A DNA stretch of 64,000 bases. Origin: UBA11795 sp964652755. GTDB lineage: Bacteria > Chloroflexota > Dehalococcoidia > Lucifugimonadales > UBA826. A program made the translations under genes and the position numbers. The first letter of the stretch is position 1, and each line of letters starts with the position of its first letter. Below the pieces are notes generated by a model, which ran no database searches, was not told the DNA's origin, and saw only the letters and a list, made by a program, of their open reading frames with translations. Shown here one piece after another: positions 7,992 to 17,933 of the stretch. The stretch is taken from assembly GCA_964652755.1 (NCBI GenBank), contig CAZZBP010000003.1, positions 33,403 through 97,402 of the forward strand, given 5' to 3'.

Positions 7992-9227
7992 CTATACCCC
8001 CGCTTGTGAAGCGGCTAGCGCAGTGTGGAAGGTTTCGTAATCAGGAGTGGTTTCCACCGGTTCCACAAAATCCCCCATTGCTTCCATTGTTTTGAGCCCA
8101 TTTCCGGTAATGTAGGCAACAGTCACTTCATCTTTTCCAATTTTGCCTTGCTCTATCAATCTCTTCAAGCTAGATATGACCACACCACCTGCAGTTTCCG
8201 TGAAGATTCCTTCTGTCTCTGCTAGTAGCCTTATACCATCAATGATCGTGTTCTCCACTGCAGCTATACCTGTCCCATTTGTCTCTCTTAGAACTTCCAA
8301 AGAATACGGGCCGGCCGCGGGGTTCCCTATAGCTAGCGACTTGGCTATTGTCTCAGGTCTTACTGGGACAACCTGATTGCTGCCTTGTTCGAACGCTTGA
8401 ACTATAGGCGAACATCCTTCCGCTTGGGCCAAGTGCATCCTGGTCTTGGCCTTTCCTATTAATCCCGCGTCTTCGAATTCTTGCAAACCCTTCCATATTT
8501 TGGTGTGAAGTTCACCCGATGCACCTGGAACGACGCAGTGGTCTGGGGCCTTCCATCCTAATTGCTCGGCTACCTCATATCCTAGAGTCTTACTCCCTTC
8601 AGCGTAATAGGGTCTCATATTTATATTTACAAAAGCCCAACGATGATTATCTGCGAGTTCACTACAAAACCTGTTTGCCTGATCGTATGTACCGTCTACT
8701 GCAACCATGGTGGGGCCGTATACCGCGGCGCCTAGAATTTTTCCCTGCTCAAGATATGCAGGGTAAAACACCATAGTTTTCATCCCTGCCTTAGCTCCAT
8801 GTGCTGCAACCGAACCCATGAGGTTTCCAGTGGATACGCATGCCAATACATCAAACTCAAATTCTAGAGCCTTTGTAGTTGTAACTGAAACGGGTCTGTC
8901 TTTAAAAGAAAAAGTGGGATTTACGCTGTCGTTTTTTATGTAGAGGTAATTGAGTCCCAACTGATGCCCTAGATTCTTAGCATGTATAAGAGGGGTGAAT
9001 CCTGTAGATATGTCGACCGCCGACTCTTTTTCGACTGGGAGGAAATCGTGATATCTCCACATTGTGTTTGGCCCGGACTCAATACTTTTTCGGCTAACTG
9101 TCTTTGATATAGCCTCGTAATCGTATGCGACCTCCAAAGGGCCGAAACAGAACTCACATGCATTTAATGGCTCTATGGGGTACTCGCTTTTACATTCGCG
9201 GCACCGCAGGCACTTTACATGTGTCAA
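7992..9227 (-). CDS. thrC: Threonine synthase with N-terminal zinc ribbon
   Basis: A 411-residue PLP enzyme converting O-phosphohomoserine to threonine. It opens with a zinc ribbon (CLRCRECKSEYP, then CEFCFGPLEV), then the PLP-lysine site in NPTFSFKDRPVSV, the STGNLMGSVAAHGA loop, and GNPAAGPYSLEVLR. The first Asn/Ser residues and TETAGGVV support threonine synthase over cystathionine beta-synthase. The start is TTG at 9227 with AGGAG 7 bp upstream. The downstream NIL and MoaD-like genes raise the possibility that the enzyme serves a sulfur-carrier-dependent reaction on the same substrate; that is a hypothesis. Confidence 0.88.
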   Translation of the reverse strand: MTHVKCLRCRECKSEYPIEPLNACEFCFGPLEVAYDYEAISKTVSRKSIESGPNTMWRYHDFLPVEKESAVDISTGFTPLIHAKNLGHQLGLNYLYIKNDSVNPTFSFKDRPVSVTTTKALEFEFDVLACVSTGNLMGSVAAHGAKAGMKTMVFYPAYLEQGKILGAAVYGPTMVAVDGTYDQANRFCSELADNHRWAFVNINMRPYYAEGSKTLGYEVAEQLGWKAPDHCVVPGASGELHTKIWKGLQEFEDAGLIGKAKTRMHLAQAEGCSPIVQAFEQGSNQVVPVRPETIAKSLAIGNPAAGPYSLEVLRETNGTGIAAVENTIIDGIRLLAETEGIFTETAGGVVISSLKRLIEQGKIGKDEVTVAYITGNGLKTMEAMGDFVEPVETTPDYETFHTALAASQAGV

Positions 9228-9363
9228 TGCTCTGCTCCTAAGGTAGATGGGTACTTTGTATCATAACTGGGAGAGTCCAAGGATCCAGCTCTAGAATAGG
9301 GAAAAATAGTAGCAATCAGCCGTTCGTAGTGTCAAGGAAACTAAGTGTTCTCTTGCAAGCAGG

Positions 9364-10608
9364 TTAGATCAGACTGGGTTTTCCTATAGGCCCCACAATA
9401 GATATATTCATTCGATCATGGGTCATGTATTTTTGTGCGACTTTTGTAACGTCGGAAACAGTTACAGCTTCAATGTCACGCAACACGTCTCCAGGTCTTC
9501 TTATTTCTGAGCTGGACAATTCTTGCGATAAGTTCCATCCTGAGACAAACCGGGTGTCTTCCAATCTAAGTTTAAGTCTGCCTGTGATGAGCGATTTTAC
9601 TTTGTTGAGCTCACTTTCAGCTATGTCATATTTACAACGGTCTAGTTCGGAAATTATGACAGCTATAGCTTCTTCATATTTGGTCTTGTGAAGCCCGGCA
9701 AAAACTTGTATCGAGCCTATATCATCAAAATGTGATACACCACTTCCGATATCATAAGCAAGCCCACGTTTCTCTCTTATCTCATTGAAAAGACGGCTGC
9801 TCATGCCTTCACCAAGGATTGTACAAAGAAGATCTACCGCGTATCTGTCTGGATCGCCTCTGCTCACTCCTGGAAACCCCATGGACATGTGTATTTGTTC
9901 AGTATCACGATATTCGCTCCGAAACTGCCGCGACGACTGTGTTGAGATGATTTCAGGGATTTCTACTTTCTCACCGGTACTCATTTTTGATGAGTACCGG
10001 TGAGCCGCATCTACTACTTGATCATGTTTCAAGTTGCCAGCTACGCTCAAAACAATACTTGAGCCTACATAATGTGTTGACAGAAAATTTAAGATTTCTT
10101 CCCGGGAAATGTATTTGACGGTCTCCTTGGTTCCTGCAATATCTCTTCCAAGGGCAGTAGCCGGCCACATGAGCTCATCTAAATTAGCTTCGGTTTTGGA
10201 GCTTGGATCATCATTCACACCGTTCAACTCCTCGATGATCACATGTCTTTCCAGTTCAATAGATTGAGGCTTAAAAAGAGAATTCTGAAGCATATCAAAG
10301 AGGAGTTTCAAACTTTGTTCTGTGAAATCGGAGACTATCTTGCACCAATAGATGGTGGATTCATGTTCAGTAGCAGCATTCAACGTTCCACCCGTTTGCT
10401 CAATAGTTTCGCTTATTTGCAGGGGATCAGGCATGTCTTTAGTACCTTTGAACAGAAGATGCTCTATAAAATGCGCTATGCCAGCAATATTGTCATGTTC
10501 GTGTCTCGAACCAACTTGAACACCAAGACTAATAGAGGTCGATAGCGTATAGGGCATGAAATCAGTGATTATGCGGAGGCCATTTGCCAGAGTGGTTTTT
10601 TGGATCAT
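9364..10608 (-). CDS. M16-family zinc metallopeptidase (processing-peptidase type)
   Basis: A 414-residue protease with the inverted zinc motif HFIEHLLFKGT (HxxEH) near residue 46 and the downstream Glu in the ELNGVNDDPSS region. The second half has the LLCTILGEGMSSRLFNEIREKRGLAYDIGS segment typical of M16B. Length (about 415) fits the one-chain two-domain bacterial enzymes such as PqqL/YmxG-like proteins. There is no signal peptide, so it probably acts in the cytoplasm. A larger, double-length M16 protein lies at 43445-46102. Confidence 0.9.
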   Translation of the reverse strand: MIQKTTLANGLRIITDFMPYTLSTSISLGVQVGSRHEHDNIAGIAHFIEHLLFKGTKDMPDPLQISETIEQTGGTLNAATEHESTIYWCKIVSDFTEQSLKLLFDMLQNSLFKPQSIELERHVIIEELNGVNDDPSSKTEANLDELMWPATALGRDIAGTKETVKYISREEILNFLSTHYVGSSIVLSVAGNLKHDQVVDAAHRYSSKMSTGEKVEIPEIISTQSSRQFRSEYRDTEQIHMSMGFPGVSRGDPDRYAVDLLCTILGEGMSSRLFNEIREKRGLAYDIGSGVSHFDDIGSIQVFAGLHKTKYEEAIAVIISELDRCKYDIAESELNKVKSLITGRLKLRLEDTRFVSGWNLSQELSSSEIRRPGDVLRDIEAVTVSDVTKVAQKYMTHDRMNISIVGPIGKPSLI

Positions 10609-10642
10609 TAAGGGTGTCTACTCAACGTTCTATGTTCAGTTG

Positions 10643-11536
10643 TTAGGAACCATTCTGGCGGATCTCAATTCCGGCGCGCTCTTCTTGTAGGCGCGCTATG
10701 GAAATAGCGGAGTTAGCTCCCCAGCCTCTGTTTTGAGCGTCCACATACTTTTGTTGAACCAAGTTAGAGATTTCCATTGGAACTTTAAGTGCGCGGCCCA
10801 TGTCAGTAGCTAGACCTACGTCCTTTGCCCCGAGATCGAGCTTGAATCCCGGTTTGAAGTTGCCTTCGAAGAGGGTGTTGGGGAAAGTATGCATTTGTCT
10901 GGTCTCCCCAGAACTCATTGAAATAGCTTCGTAGAGAGTCATAGGGTCAACACCGGCTTTAACTCCAATACTGAAGGCTTCAGAAAGTACCACTCCGAGC
11001 GTCATTCCGATTAGGTTGTTTACGATTTTGCAGATTGCACCCGACCCTAAGTTTCCACAGTACATTACTTGATTACCCATTAAATCCAATACTGGCTTAT
11101 ATCGGTCATAAAGTAATTGATCGCCACCGACCATGATACAAAGCGTTCCTTGTTCAGCTCCTATAGTGCCGCCACTTACAGGGGCGTCTAACACAGTTAT
11201 TCCCAGATCTAATGATGCCTCGGAAATATGTCGAATTGTATTTGGGTCAGTTGTGCTTAAATCGAAAAAAGTTGTTCCCTCACTAGCGCCCGACAAGACA
11301 CCGCCCTCGCCAAGAACTACATCTGCTACATCTTGAGGTCGAGGTAAAGACGTGAAAACTAATTCACTGTTTCGCGATGCATCTGCAGGACTAGAAGCCC
11401 AATTTGCACCTTTATCGAGTAGGTCCGTAGCTGCGGTCTTGTCTATGTCGTAAACGGTCAAATCGTTGCCACCATCAAGGATATGACGAGCCATATGGCG
11501 TCCCATCAGACCTATTCCAATGAATCCAACTCTCAT
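10643..11536 (-). CDS. Beta-hydroxyacid dehydrogenase (3-hydroxyisobutyrate dehydrogenase family)
   Basis: A 297-residue NAD(P)-dependent dehydrogenase. It begins MRVGFIGIGLMGRHMARHI (Rossmann GxGxxG), has the substrate loop DAPVSGGTIGAEQGTL, and the catalytic Lys in GAICKIVNNLIG, followed by the helical C-terminal domain. The family includes 3-hydroxyisobutyrate, tartronate semialdehyde and 6-phosphogluconate-like dehydrogenases; the substrate cannot be assigned. The M16 gene lies 34 bp downstream. Confidence 0.88.
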   Translation of the reverse strand: MRVGFIGIGLMGRHMARHILDGGNDLTVYDIDKTAATDLLDKGANWASSPADASRNSELVFTSLPRPQDVADVVLGEGGVLSGASEGTTFFDLSTTDPNTIRHISEASLDLGITVLDAPVSGGTIGAEQGTLCIMVGGDQLLYDRYKPVLDLMGNQVMYCGNLGSGAICKIVNNLIGMTLGVVLSEAFSIGVKAGVDPMTLYEAISMSSGETRQMHTFPNTLFEGNFKPGFKLDLGAKDVGLATDMGRALKVPMEISNLVQQKYVDAQNRGWGANSAISIARLQEERAGIEIRQNGS

Positions 11537-11683
11537 AAATGCTCTCCAAGTTTTGAAAAATGGTAACAGTTCAGATAAAAGAATTTTATGTTGGTAGCTG
11601 GACTCTCTGCAAATCCAAAAGAGTATTCGATTTGGCTTTTTACTATGTTCAGGTTTAAGGTTTGTTAAATGGCAGTAAATCTA

Positions 11684-11699
11684 ATCTGACATATCAGAT
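11684..11699. promoter_or_regulatory. Inverted repeat upstream of small gene, possible operator
   Basis: ATCTGA-CATA-TCAGAT, a perfect 6-bp dyad with a 4-nt centre, lies in the 205-bp divergent spacer about 45 bp before the start of the 96-residue protein gene. Its size and place fit a repressor site, but short dyads occur by chance and no regulator gene is adjacent. Confidence 0.25.
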
Positions 11700-11744
11700 A
11701 CCTCAACTTATTAGATAGATGAAGTATATTTAATCGGAAGGTTG

Positions 11745-12032
11745 ATGAATTTATTTCGAATCTTTACATACCCGTTCAGGGTTGTGGCAACAATAGTTCG
11801 CGTGATTATCGACGCCTGCCCGCCCTATAGATATATTGAAGGATTACTCGAGGGTAAGGAAATTCTTCAAGATGAAAAGACTTTGGTCCTCTACCTTTCA
11901 TCTGAAAAAATAGAGGTTGATAGGCATACGTTTGACATCCTGATGGTTGGAGAGAATTTGAGAGTTCGAGCAACTAGAGACAATAAAGCAATCAACATCG
12001 ACAGGTTAATTCCTGGTCAAGGTCCCGTATAG
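11745..12032 (+). CDS. Small protein of unknown function (about 95 aa)
   Basis: A 95-residue protein from the ATG at 11745 (a TTG lies one codon earlier); GGAAGG sits just upstream. The N-terminal 30 residues form an amphipathic or membrane-associated helix (FRIFTYPFRVVATIVRVIIDACPPYRYIEG). The rest is charged and strand-rich (KTLVLYLSSEKIEVDRHTFDILMVGENLRVRATR), like a small beta barrel. It is convergent with the FAD/Fe-S dehydrogenase, 6 bp apart. I do not recognise the family. Confidence 0.5.
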   Translation: MNLFRIFTYPFRVVATIVRVIIDACPPYRYIEGLLEGKEILQDEKTLVLYLSSEKIEVDRHTFDILMVGENLRVRATRDNKAINIDRLIPGQGPV

Positions 12033-12038
12033 TCGCCC

Positions 12039-14925
12039 TTATAAGTATTCTGCCAAGACTTCCACTAAATGGCGAGAATCTTTGCTAGTTCCTTGCTGTA
12101 TTTGCTGCCTGCAGGAAACACCTTCAGAGATGACGATTACGTCCTTTTCTTCTTTTCTTATAGCTGGAAAAAGAGAAAGGTCTCCAATTTCCATAGAAAT
12201 TTCATAATGCTCTCTAAAGAACCCAAATGACCNNNNNNNNNNNNNNNNNNNNNNNNNNNNNNNNNNNNNNNNNNNNNNNNNNNNNNNNNNNNNNNNNNNN
12301 NNNNNNNNNNNNNNNNNNNNNNNNNNNNNNNNNNNNNNNNNNNNNNNNNNNNNNNNNNNNNGTCGGGAATTTAACATCCCCATTGGATTCAACGTCATTC
12401 ATGATGATTTGTGCAATTAACATTGTATTCTCGGAAATCTTGCGAGCTTTATCCGGCATGCTTGAGAGGTCCTCAAAATCTCCCACGAATCCTAGAACGC
12501 AACTGGGCTCGACACCTACGAGTTTAGCTCCATTTTCAATATACGGATGGATAGCATTAATGTTGAAATCCACATTCGTTTTTGCTTCATCCATCATTCC
12601 GTTCGATAACATGGGTCTACCACAGCAGCGTATTTCAGGAATCACTACTTCATATCCAAGTTTTTCTATCACATTGACCGCGGCAATACCAAGTTCAGGA
12701 TGATTGTAATTTGTGGTCGTATCCGGGAAGAGCACAACTTGACCATTGACCTCTTTAGCCTTCGAAGATAATTTTCTACTTCTAAACCAGTGTTCAAAAC
12801 TTTGTGACGTGAAATGGGGAAGGGATCTCCGTTTATCTATTCCTATGATTGATTCCAAGACCTCTCTGGATAATGATGTATCCATCATCCAGTTTGTGAT
12901 CGGGGCAAAAAAGGACCCTAATTTGCTAAGAGAAGAAATTTTTCCGAAAAAGCGATTCTTTAATTTGTAACCATTTGATTTGTGGTACTGGCTTAGGAAT
13001 TCATATTTGAGTTTTGCCATATCCACGTTGGAAGGACATTCAGCTTTGCACCCTTTGCATTCCAGGCAGAGATCCATTACCTCATAGAGACGTTGATCCT
13101 TTAAAGTTTCCGGAGGAAGGGCGCCTGATATTGCTGCCCTTAACGCGTTGGCTCTACCTCTTGTCGAGTGCTCCTCATCCCTGGTGACCATATAGGACGG
13201 ACACATTGTTCCGCCATCTATTTTTCTACAGGCACCTTGGCCGTTACACATCTCGATCGCGTTCGCGAAACTACCCTCTTCATTAAATGAAAAACCAGTC
13301 TCTGTTTTAATCGTGTTATAGGTGGGGCCATATCGAAGATTATCAGTCATAGGGGGCGGGTCAACGATCTTGCCTGGATTCATAATCCCATCCGGGTCAA
13401 AGGCTTTTTTTACGTCCCGAAACGCTTGATATATCTGGCTACCAAACATTTTCTCGTTATACCCGCTTCGGACCAATCCGTCACCATGTTCACCGCTAAG
13501 TGAGCCACCAAACTCGAGTACTAGGTCGCTAATCTCATCAGATATAGCGACCATGCGGTCGACACCTTCTTGGTTCTTAAGATTGATAAGTGGCCGAATG
13601 TGTAAACAGCCTACGCTTGCGTGACCGTAGTAGCCCGCTTCTGTACCATGTTTTCTGACAATAGCATCAAAGCGTCTTACGAATTCAGGCAAAACTTCTG
13701 GGGACACAGCAGTATCTTCTACGAATGGCAATGGTTTGGCATCGCCTGGAACATTCATCATGAGCCCAAGGCCCGCCTTTCGGACATCCCAAACTTTTTG
13801 CTGCTCGATGGGATCAGTCATTCTTATCAGAGCGTATCCCCACCCCCCTTTATCTATTCTTTGCTGAAGTTGATCGAACTTGGCAATTAATTCGATTTGG
13901 GTATCTGCTGATAACTCTATTGCAAGTAGAGCCTCCGGTTGGCCTTCTATGAAGTCAGTGATTCTGGAGTATGCCAAATTCGATTGAGCTTGCCGAATTA
14001 TCATACTTCCGATGAGTTCTACCGCCGCTGGTTCGAGTTCTAGAACTGCTACGGTGGCCTCCATAGATTCTATTAGTTCCATACAGTGAAGAACTGCCAA
14101 ACCTTTCACTTTGGGGAGAGGTACTAATCTTAATTTGGCCTCAGTAACAGTGATAAGGGTTCCCTCTGAACCGACGACGAACCTGGCCATATTAAAATTG
14201 CGACCACCTACGAATTCGTCAAGATTGTATCCTGAGACCCGTCTTTGTATCTTGGGATATCTGGCTAGGACTTCGTCCCGGTTATTTTCACTGATATTGA
14301 ACAAATCTCGATAAATAGAACCTTCCAAGCCTTCTATACGCATTTTTGATTCGAGAGAACTACCGGACAGGTGCCCGAAAGATGCCGTATCACCATTTGA
14401 CAGGACAACATCTAATTCATAAACGTTGTCCACAGTTTTCCCCCACATTATCGAGTGAGCCCCGCAAGAATTATTTCCGAGCGCGCCACCGACATTTCCC
14501 CTATTACTAGTACTGGGGTCGGGGGCAAAGCACACTCCGTGAGGTGCTAGAATACCGTTTAGTTCATCAAGTATTATGCCTGGTTGGGTTTTTACCCAGC
14601 CTTCTTCGTTATTAATCTCCCCTACGTTCCTCATATACCGAGAGAAATCTATGATGATTGATTCACCAACGGTTTGCCCTGCGAGGCTTGTCCCCCCACC
14701 TCGAGGCAGAACTGAAACACCATAAGACCTTGCCGTTTCCAACACTGCTATAACATCATCTCGTGACTTAGGAAGAACGATTCCTACAGGCTCTATCTGG
14801 TATATGCTGGCGTCTGTTGACCATAGAGTCCGAGACATCTTGTCAAAGCGCACGTCACCTTCTACACGTTTGCTAAGTTCGTTTACAAGTTGATACGTGT
14901 CAGTTTTGCTTGCTACTAGAGTCAT
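12039..14925 (-). CDS. FAD-linked oxidase fused to Fe-S domain (GlcD-GlcF / YdiJ type), interrupted by a scaffold gap
   Basis: A D-2-hydroxyacid dehydrogenase (D-lactate, glycolate or D-2-hydroxyglutarate type). The N-terminal half has the FAD-binding pattern LPRGGGTSLAGQTVG, NRGNVGGALGNNSCGAHS and the C-terminal cap with GHASVGCLHIRPLI and SGEHGDG. Next come two [4Fe-4S] ferredoxin motifs (CRKIDGGTMCPSY, and CLECKGCKAECPSNVD), then the cysteine-rich CCG-type domain (EIRCCGRPM, GVEPSCVLGF). The end of the protein lies beyond the N run: FGFFREHYEISMEIG and VISEGVSCRQQIQQGT at 12039-12230 are a good C-terminus. That part is in a different frame from the body, so the N run is not the true gap length or there is a frameshift. 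Full length should be near 960 residues. Confidence 0.88.
12233..12361. other. Run of 129 N (scaffold gap)
   Basis: Unresolved bases within the FAD/Fe-S oxidase gene. Coding frames on the two sides differ although 129 is a multiple of three, so the true missing length is probably not 129. Confidence 0.98.
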
Positions 14926-15003
14926 GTCACTCTGCCAAGGTGATATATAAATCTTGATGAGGTTTTAGGGGCTGAATAGAAACAGGATTTTCTACAATTT
15001 ATC

Positions 15004-15162
15004 ATGAGAAAACCGGGTAAGTTGGATAAACCGAGGAAAATGTCTGGTTTGAGATTCACATTCGTAGGTAGGGTAGCTGAGTTCACTGAAGCCAAGAAAT
15101 ATACACACAATATCCTTGAGTCATACGAAAAGTCGAAAATTAGGCATCGAAGTGGGCGATGA
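15004..15162 (+). CDS. Possible very small basic protein (52 aa)
   Basis: An ATG-to-TGA frame in the 237-bp spacer between two minus-strand genes, starting MRKPGKLDKPRKMSGLRFTF. It is rich in Lys/Arg and has no strong ribosome site (upstream reads GATTTTCTACAATTTATC). The stop touches the end of the Gre-factor gene. It may be a chance frame; listed because the spacer otherwise shows nothing. Confidence 0.2.
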   Translation: MRKPGKLDKPRKMSGLRFTFVGRVAEFTEAKKYTHNILESYEKSKIRHRSGR

Positions 15163-15978
15163 TCACGAAATGTTAAGGATCTTGAAGTTGCTGGTCCCCT
15201 TTGGTGTCTCTGCAGACGCTCGCTGACCTACCCTTTTCCCAATGAATGCCTTGCCTAGAGGAGATGCGTCTGAGATTTTGCCCTCCAATGGATTTGCTTC
15301 TGAAGGACTCACAAGGGTGTATCTAAACTTCTTCTTTCTCCCTAGGTCTTCTATCTGTATCGTGGCACCAATTCGTACTTTCTCTGTCCCTCTCCCACTG
15401 GCGTCTACGATTATCGCCGTCCTAATCATGGAATCTATTTCTTTAATTCGGGATTCTTCCCTGCCTTGCTGCTCCCTAGCTGCTTCCAGGGGTGCGTTTT
15501 CCCTTACGTCACCATCAGAAGCGGCCTTGTGGATAGTTTCACTAATAAGAACCCTGTTGGATTCAAGAGAATCTTTTTCAGACAATAGTTGCTCATAACC
15601 GTCTGGGGTCATCTCTTGTCCGCTACCGTGAGGTGAATTTTCATCACTTTTATATGAGGACGATATCTTCGGTTTTCGGATCCGAAAGTGGGTAGCAAGA
15701 TTGACTGTAGTACGGTTCTCTTTGAATGAGAAGGTTAGGAATTTCCTAACAGCCTGCAACCCTTCAATGGCTTCAGGGGAGGCCCCGTTTTTACAGGCCT
15801 CTTCCGCGTAGGTGCCTATTTGAGAGGGAGTGATAGACGAAAAATCTGTTTCCCCCCTGAAATGCTTGACGAACCGATTGAGTTCTCTCACTGCCGCTAC
15901 GGTCTTATCCTTATCCTTCAAACCTTCGGTATATGCTCCAACAGCAGTCAAGAGCCTCTTCGATTCGTCAGTTACCAA
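15163..15978 (-). CDS. GreA/GreB-family transcription cleavage factor with an extra N-terminal domain
   Basis: A 271-residue protein. Residues from about 123 are a Gre factor: MTPDGYEQLLSEKDSLE, the coiled-coil tip with the acidic pair in SDGDVRENAPLEAA (Asp and Glu that reach the RNA polymerase active site), and the C-terminal FKBP-like domain with VRIGATIQIEDLG and SPLGKAFIGKRVGQ. It should rescue back-tracked polymerase. The first 105 residues (for example ELNRFVKHFRGETDFSSITP, then IEGLQAVRKFLTF) resemble the SAM-like core-binding domain of tyrosine recombinases; canonical GreA is only about 158 residues. The start is TTG at 15978, with AGGGGGA 5 bp upstream. Confidence 0.82.
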   Translation of the reverse strand: MVTDESKRLLTAVGAYTEGLKDKDKTVAAVRELNRFVKHFRGETDFSSITPSQIGTYAEEACKNGASPEAIEGLQAVRKFLTFSFKENRTTVNLATHFRIRKPKISSSYKSDENSPHGSGQEMTPDGYEQLLSEKDSLESNRVLISETIHKAASDGDVRENAPLEAAREQQGREESRIKEIDSMIRTAIIVDASGRGTEKVRIGATIQIEDLGRKKKFRYTLVSPSEANPLEGKISDASPLGKAFIGKRVGQRASAETPKGTSNFKILNIS

Positions 15979-16337
15979 ATTGAAATCCCCCTAATGCTTG
16001 AAGCTTTCCTGTAGACATGTTAGCAAACGGTAACTACTAACTGTCAACGATGGGGCAGGCATCTCTACGAACCAATCTTATACAAATCTGGTGATTTCTA
16101 GCACATTTATAGTGATTCTGTAATTAAACCCCGAGCCCTTGCTTATTATCCAATACTACCGAAGGGTTTGTTTAAGTTCACGAAATCCATTGCATATTGC
16201 ATATGAATTACCTTAGCTATACTTGTTCTTAGGTTTTCTATCAATTGGATATTCCTATATTCCCTTACTCGATATAGCGGCTAAGGTTGGTTGGTGATAA
16301 ATTACCAAGGATTTTATTAGGAGATTTTCGTTCGAAA
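15979..16337. other. Divergent intergenic region, 359 bp
   Basis: Between the Gre-factor gene and the acyl-CoA ligase. No frame of interest and no strong hairpin. It contains a short direct repeat TTGCATA-TTGCATA near 16190-16205 and AT-rich patches that could hold promoters for both genes. Confidence 0.5.
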
Positions 16338-17909
16338 ATGAACACTTCAGAGTTTCTCAACATCACGACACTAATAGCTCCCGAGAGAACGGCTATTGTG
16401 TTTGATGGCAAAAGAATCACTTACGCTTGCCTGTCTGATCGTGTAAATCGTCTTTCAAACGCTCTTGCAGAAATGGGTGTCTCCAAAGGAGACCGTGTTG
16501 CTATTATCCAAGTTAACTGCAACGAACATATTGAAGCATATTTTGCGGCAGCTAAACTCGACGCAATATATGTCCCGTTGAATTTCAGATCGAGTTCGGA
16601 AGAAATCCGATACATGTTAAGTGATGCCTCTCCTAAGGTAATATTTGCCGGCAAACGCTATACAGAAACTATAAATGGTATCGTCGATGACATTGAAGGG
16701 TTAGATCTCCGTGTCGTAATCGATGGTTACGCGCAAAATTGGCTTGAATACGAAAGCATTATAGAAACAGTTAGCACCGATGAACGATTTCCCCATGATG
16801 ACGAAGATGCTTTGACCATGCTTATGTTTACAGCTGGAACTACCGGTGTTCCTAAGGGTGTGATGCTCAGCCACGATAGTTTTTCTTCTTATATACTGAG
16901 TAATGTTTCGCCCGCAGATTTGGAAATTGAGGAAAAGAATATTTTGACAGTTCCCCTGTATCACATAGCAGGGGTTCAAGCAGTTATGGCCGCCATATAT
17001 GGTGGACGTACCCTTATAATCCAACGTCAGTTTGAACCAGAGGAGTGGATGAATCTTGTTCAGACTGAAAAAGCCAACCGTGCCATGATGGTTCCTACTA
17101 TGTTGAAAATGCTAATGGATCATCCTAAGTTCGAAAGTCATGATCTGACCAGCCTAGAAGTAATAACCTATGGTGCAGCACCTATGCCACTTGAGGTGAT
17201 TAAGAGAGCGATAGAGAATCTTCCGGGAACTTATTTCATCAATGCATTTGGACAAACCGAAACAGCAGCAACAATCACCATGCTTCCACCAGAAGATCAC
17301 ATACTTGAAGGCACAGAGGAAGAGATTGAAAAGAAATTGAATCGACTAACCTCTATTGGAAAACCTCTTGAAGATGTGGAAGTCAGGATAGTTGATGAGA
17401 ATGGTGACGACGCAACCTCTGGGGAAAACGGGGAGATTGTGGCGAGAGGTTCTCGCTTGATGAAAGGATATTGGAATCAGGAGGAAGCAACAGCTGAGGC
17501 ACTTCGGGGGGGCTGGCTCTACACGGGCGACTTAGGATACTTTGATGAAGATGGATATATTTTTCTCTCAGGAAGGGCGAAAGATTTTATCAAAAGGGGA
17601 GGAGAGATGGTCTCTCCAGAAGAGGTAGAACAAGTCCTACATTCTCATCCAGCAATAGACGAAGCGGCGATCATAGGAGTTCCAGATTTAGATTGGGGAG
17701 AGAGAATAAGAGCAATAGTTGTAGCAAAGTCAGGCCAAACAATTGATGAGGGAGATGTTATTGAATATTGCCGTGGTCGTCTTTCCAGTTTCAAGAAACC
17801 AGAGTCAGTCGTAGTAGTTAGTGAACTGCCAAGGAACCCGATGGGTAAAGTATTAAAGAGGGTGTTGCGTGAACAGTATAGCCAGCCTATACAAAGTGAT
17901 AAAGGCTGA
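16338..17909 (+). CDS. Acyl-CoA synthetase (AMP-forming ligase)
   Basis: A 523-residue member of the ANL superfamily that activates a carboxylic acid as acyl-AMP and then acyl-CoA. Motifs: LMFTAGTTGVPKGVMLSH (P-loop), YGAAPMP, NAFGQTE, YTGDLGYFDEDGY, the hinge GRAKDFIKRGGEMVSP, and the catalytic Lys region NPMGKVLKRVLRE. I chose the ATG at 16338 (MNTSEFLN); an upstream in-frame TTG at 16287 lacks a properly spaced ribosome site. It is followed after 24 bp by an enolase-superfamily gene, so the two probably act in the same catabolic route. The acid is unknown. Confidence 0.9.
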   Translation: MNTSEFLNITTLIAPERTAIVFDGKRITYACLSDRVNRLSNALAEMGVSKGDRVAIIQVNCNEHIEAYFAAAKLDAIYVPLNFRSSSEEIRYMLSDASPKVIFAGKRYTETINGIVDDIEGLDLRVVIDGYAQNWLEYESIIETVSTDERFPHDDEDALTMLMFTAGTTGVPKGVMLSHDSFSSYILSNVSPADLEIEEKNILTVPLYHIAGVQAVMAAIYGGRTLIIQRQFEPEEWMNLVQTEKANRAMMVPTMLKMLMDHPKFESHDLTSLEVITYGAAPMPLEVIKRAIENLPGTYFINAFGQTETAATITMLPPEDHILEGTEEEIEKKLNRLTSIGKPLEDVEVRIVDENGDDATSGENGEIVARGSRLMKGYWNQEEATAEALRGGWLYTGDLGYFDEDGYIFLSGRAKDFIKRGGEMVSPEEVEQVLHSHPAIDEAAIIGVPDLDWGERIRAIVVAKSGQTIDEGDVIEYCRGRLSSFKKPESVVVVSELPRNPMGKVLKRVLREQYSQPIQSDKG

Positions 17910-17933
17910 TAAACGAGGAAAGGACCGGCAAAA

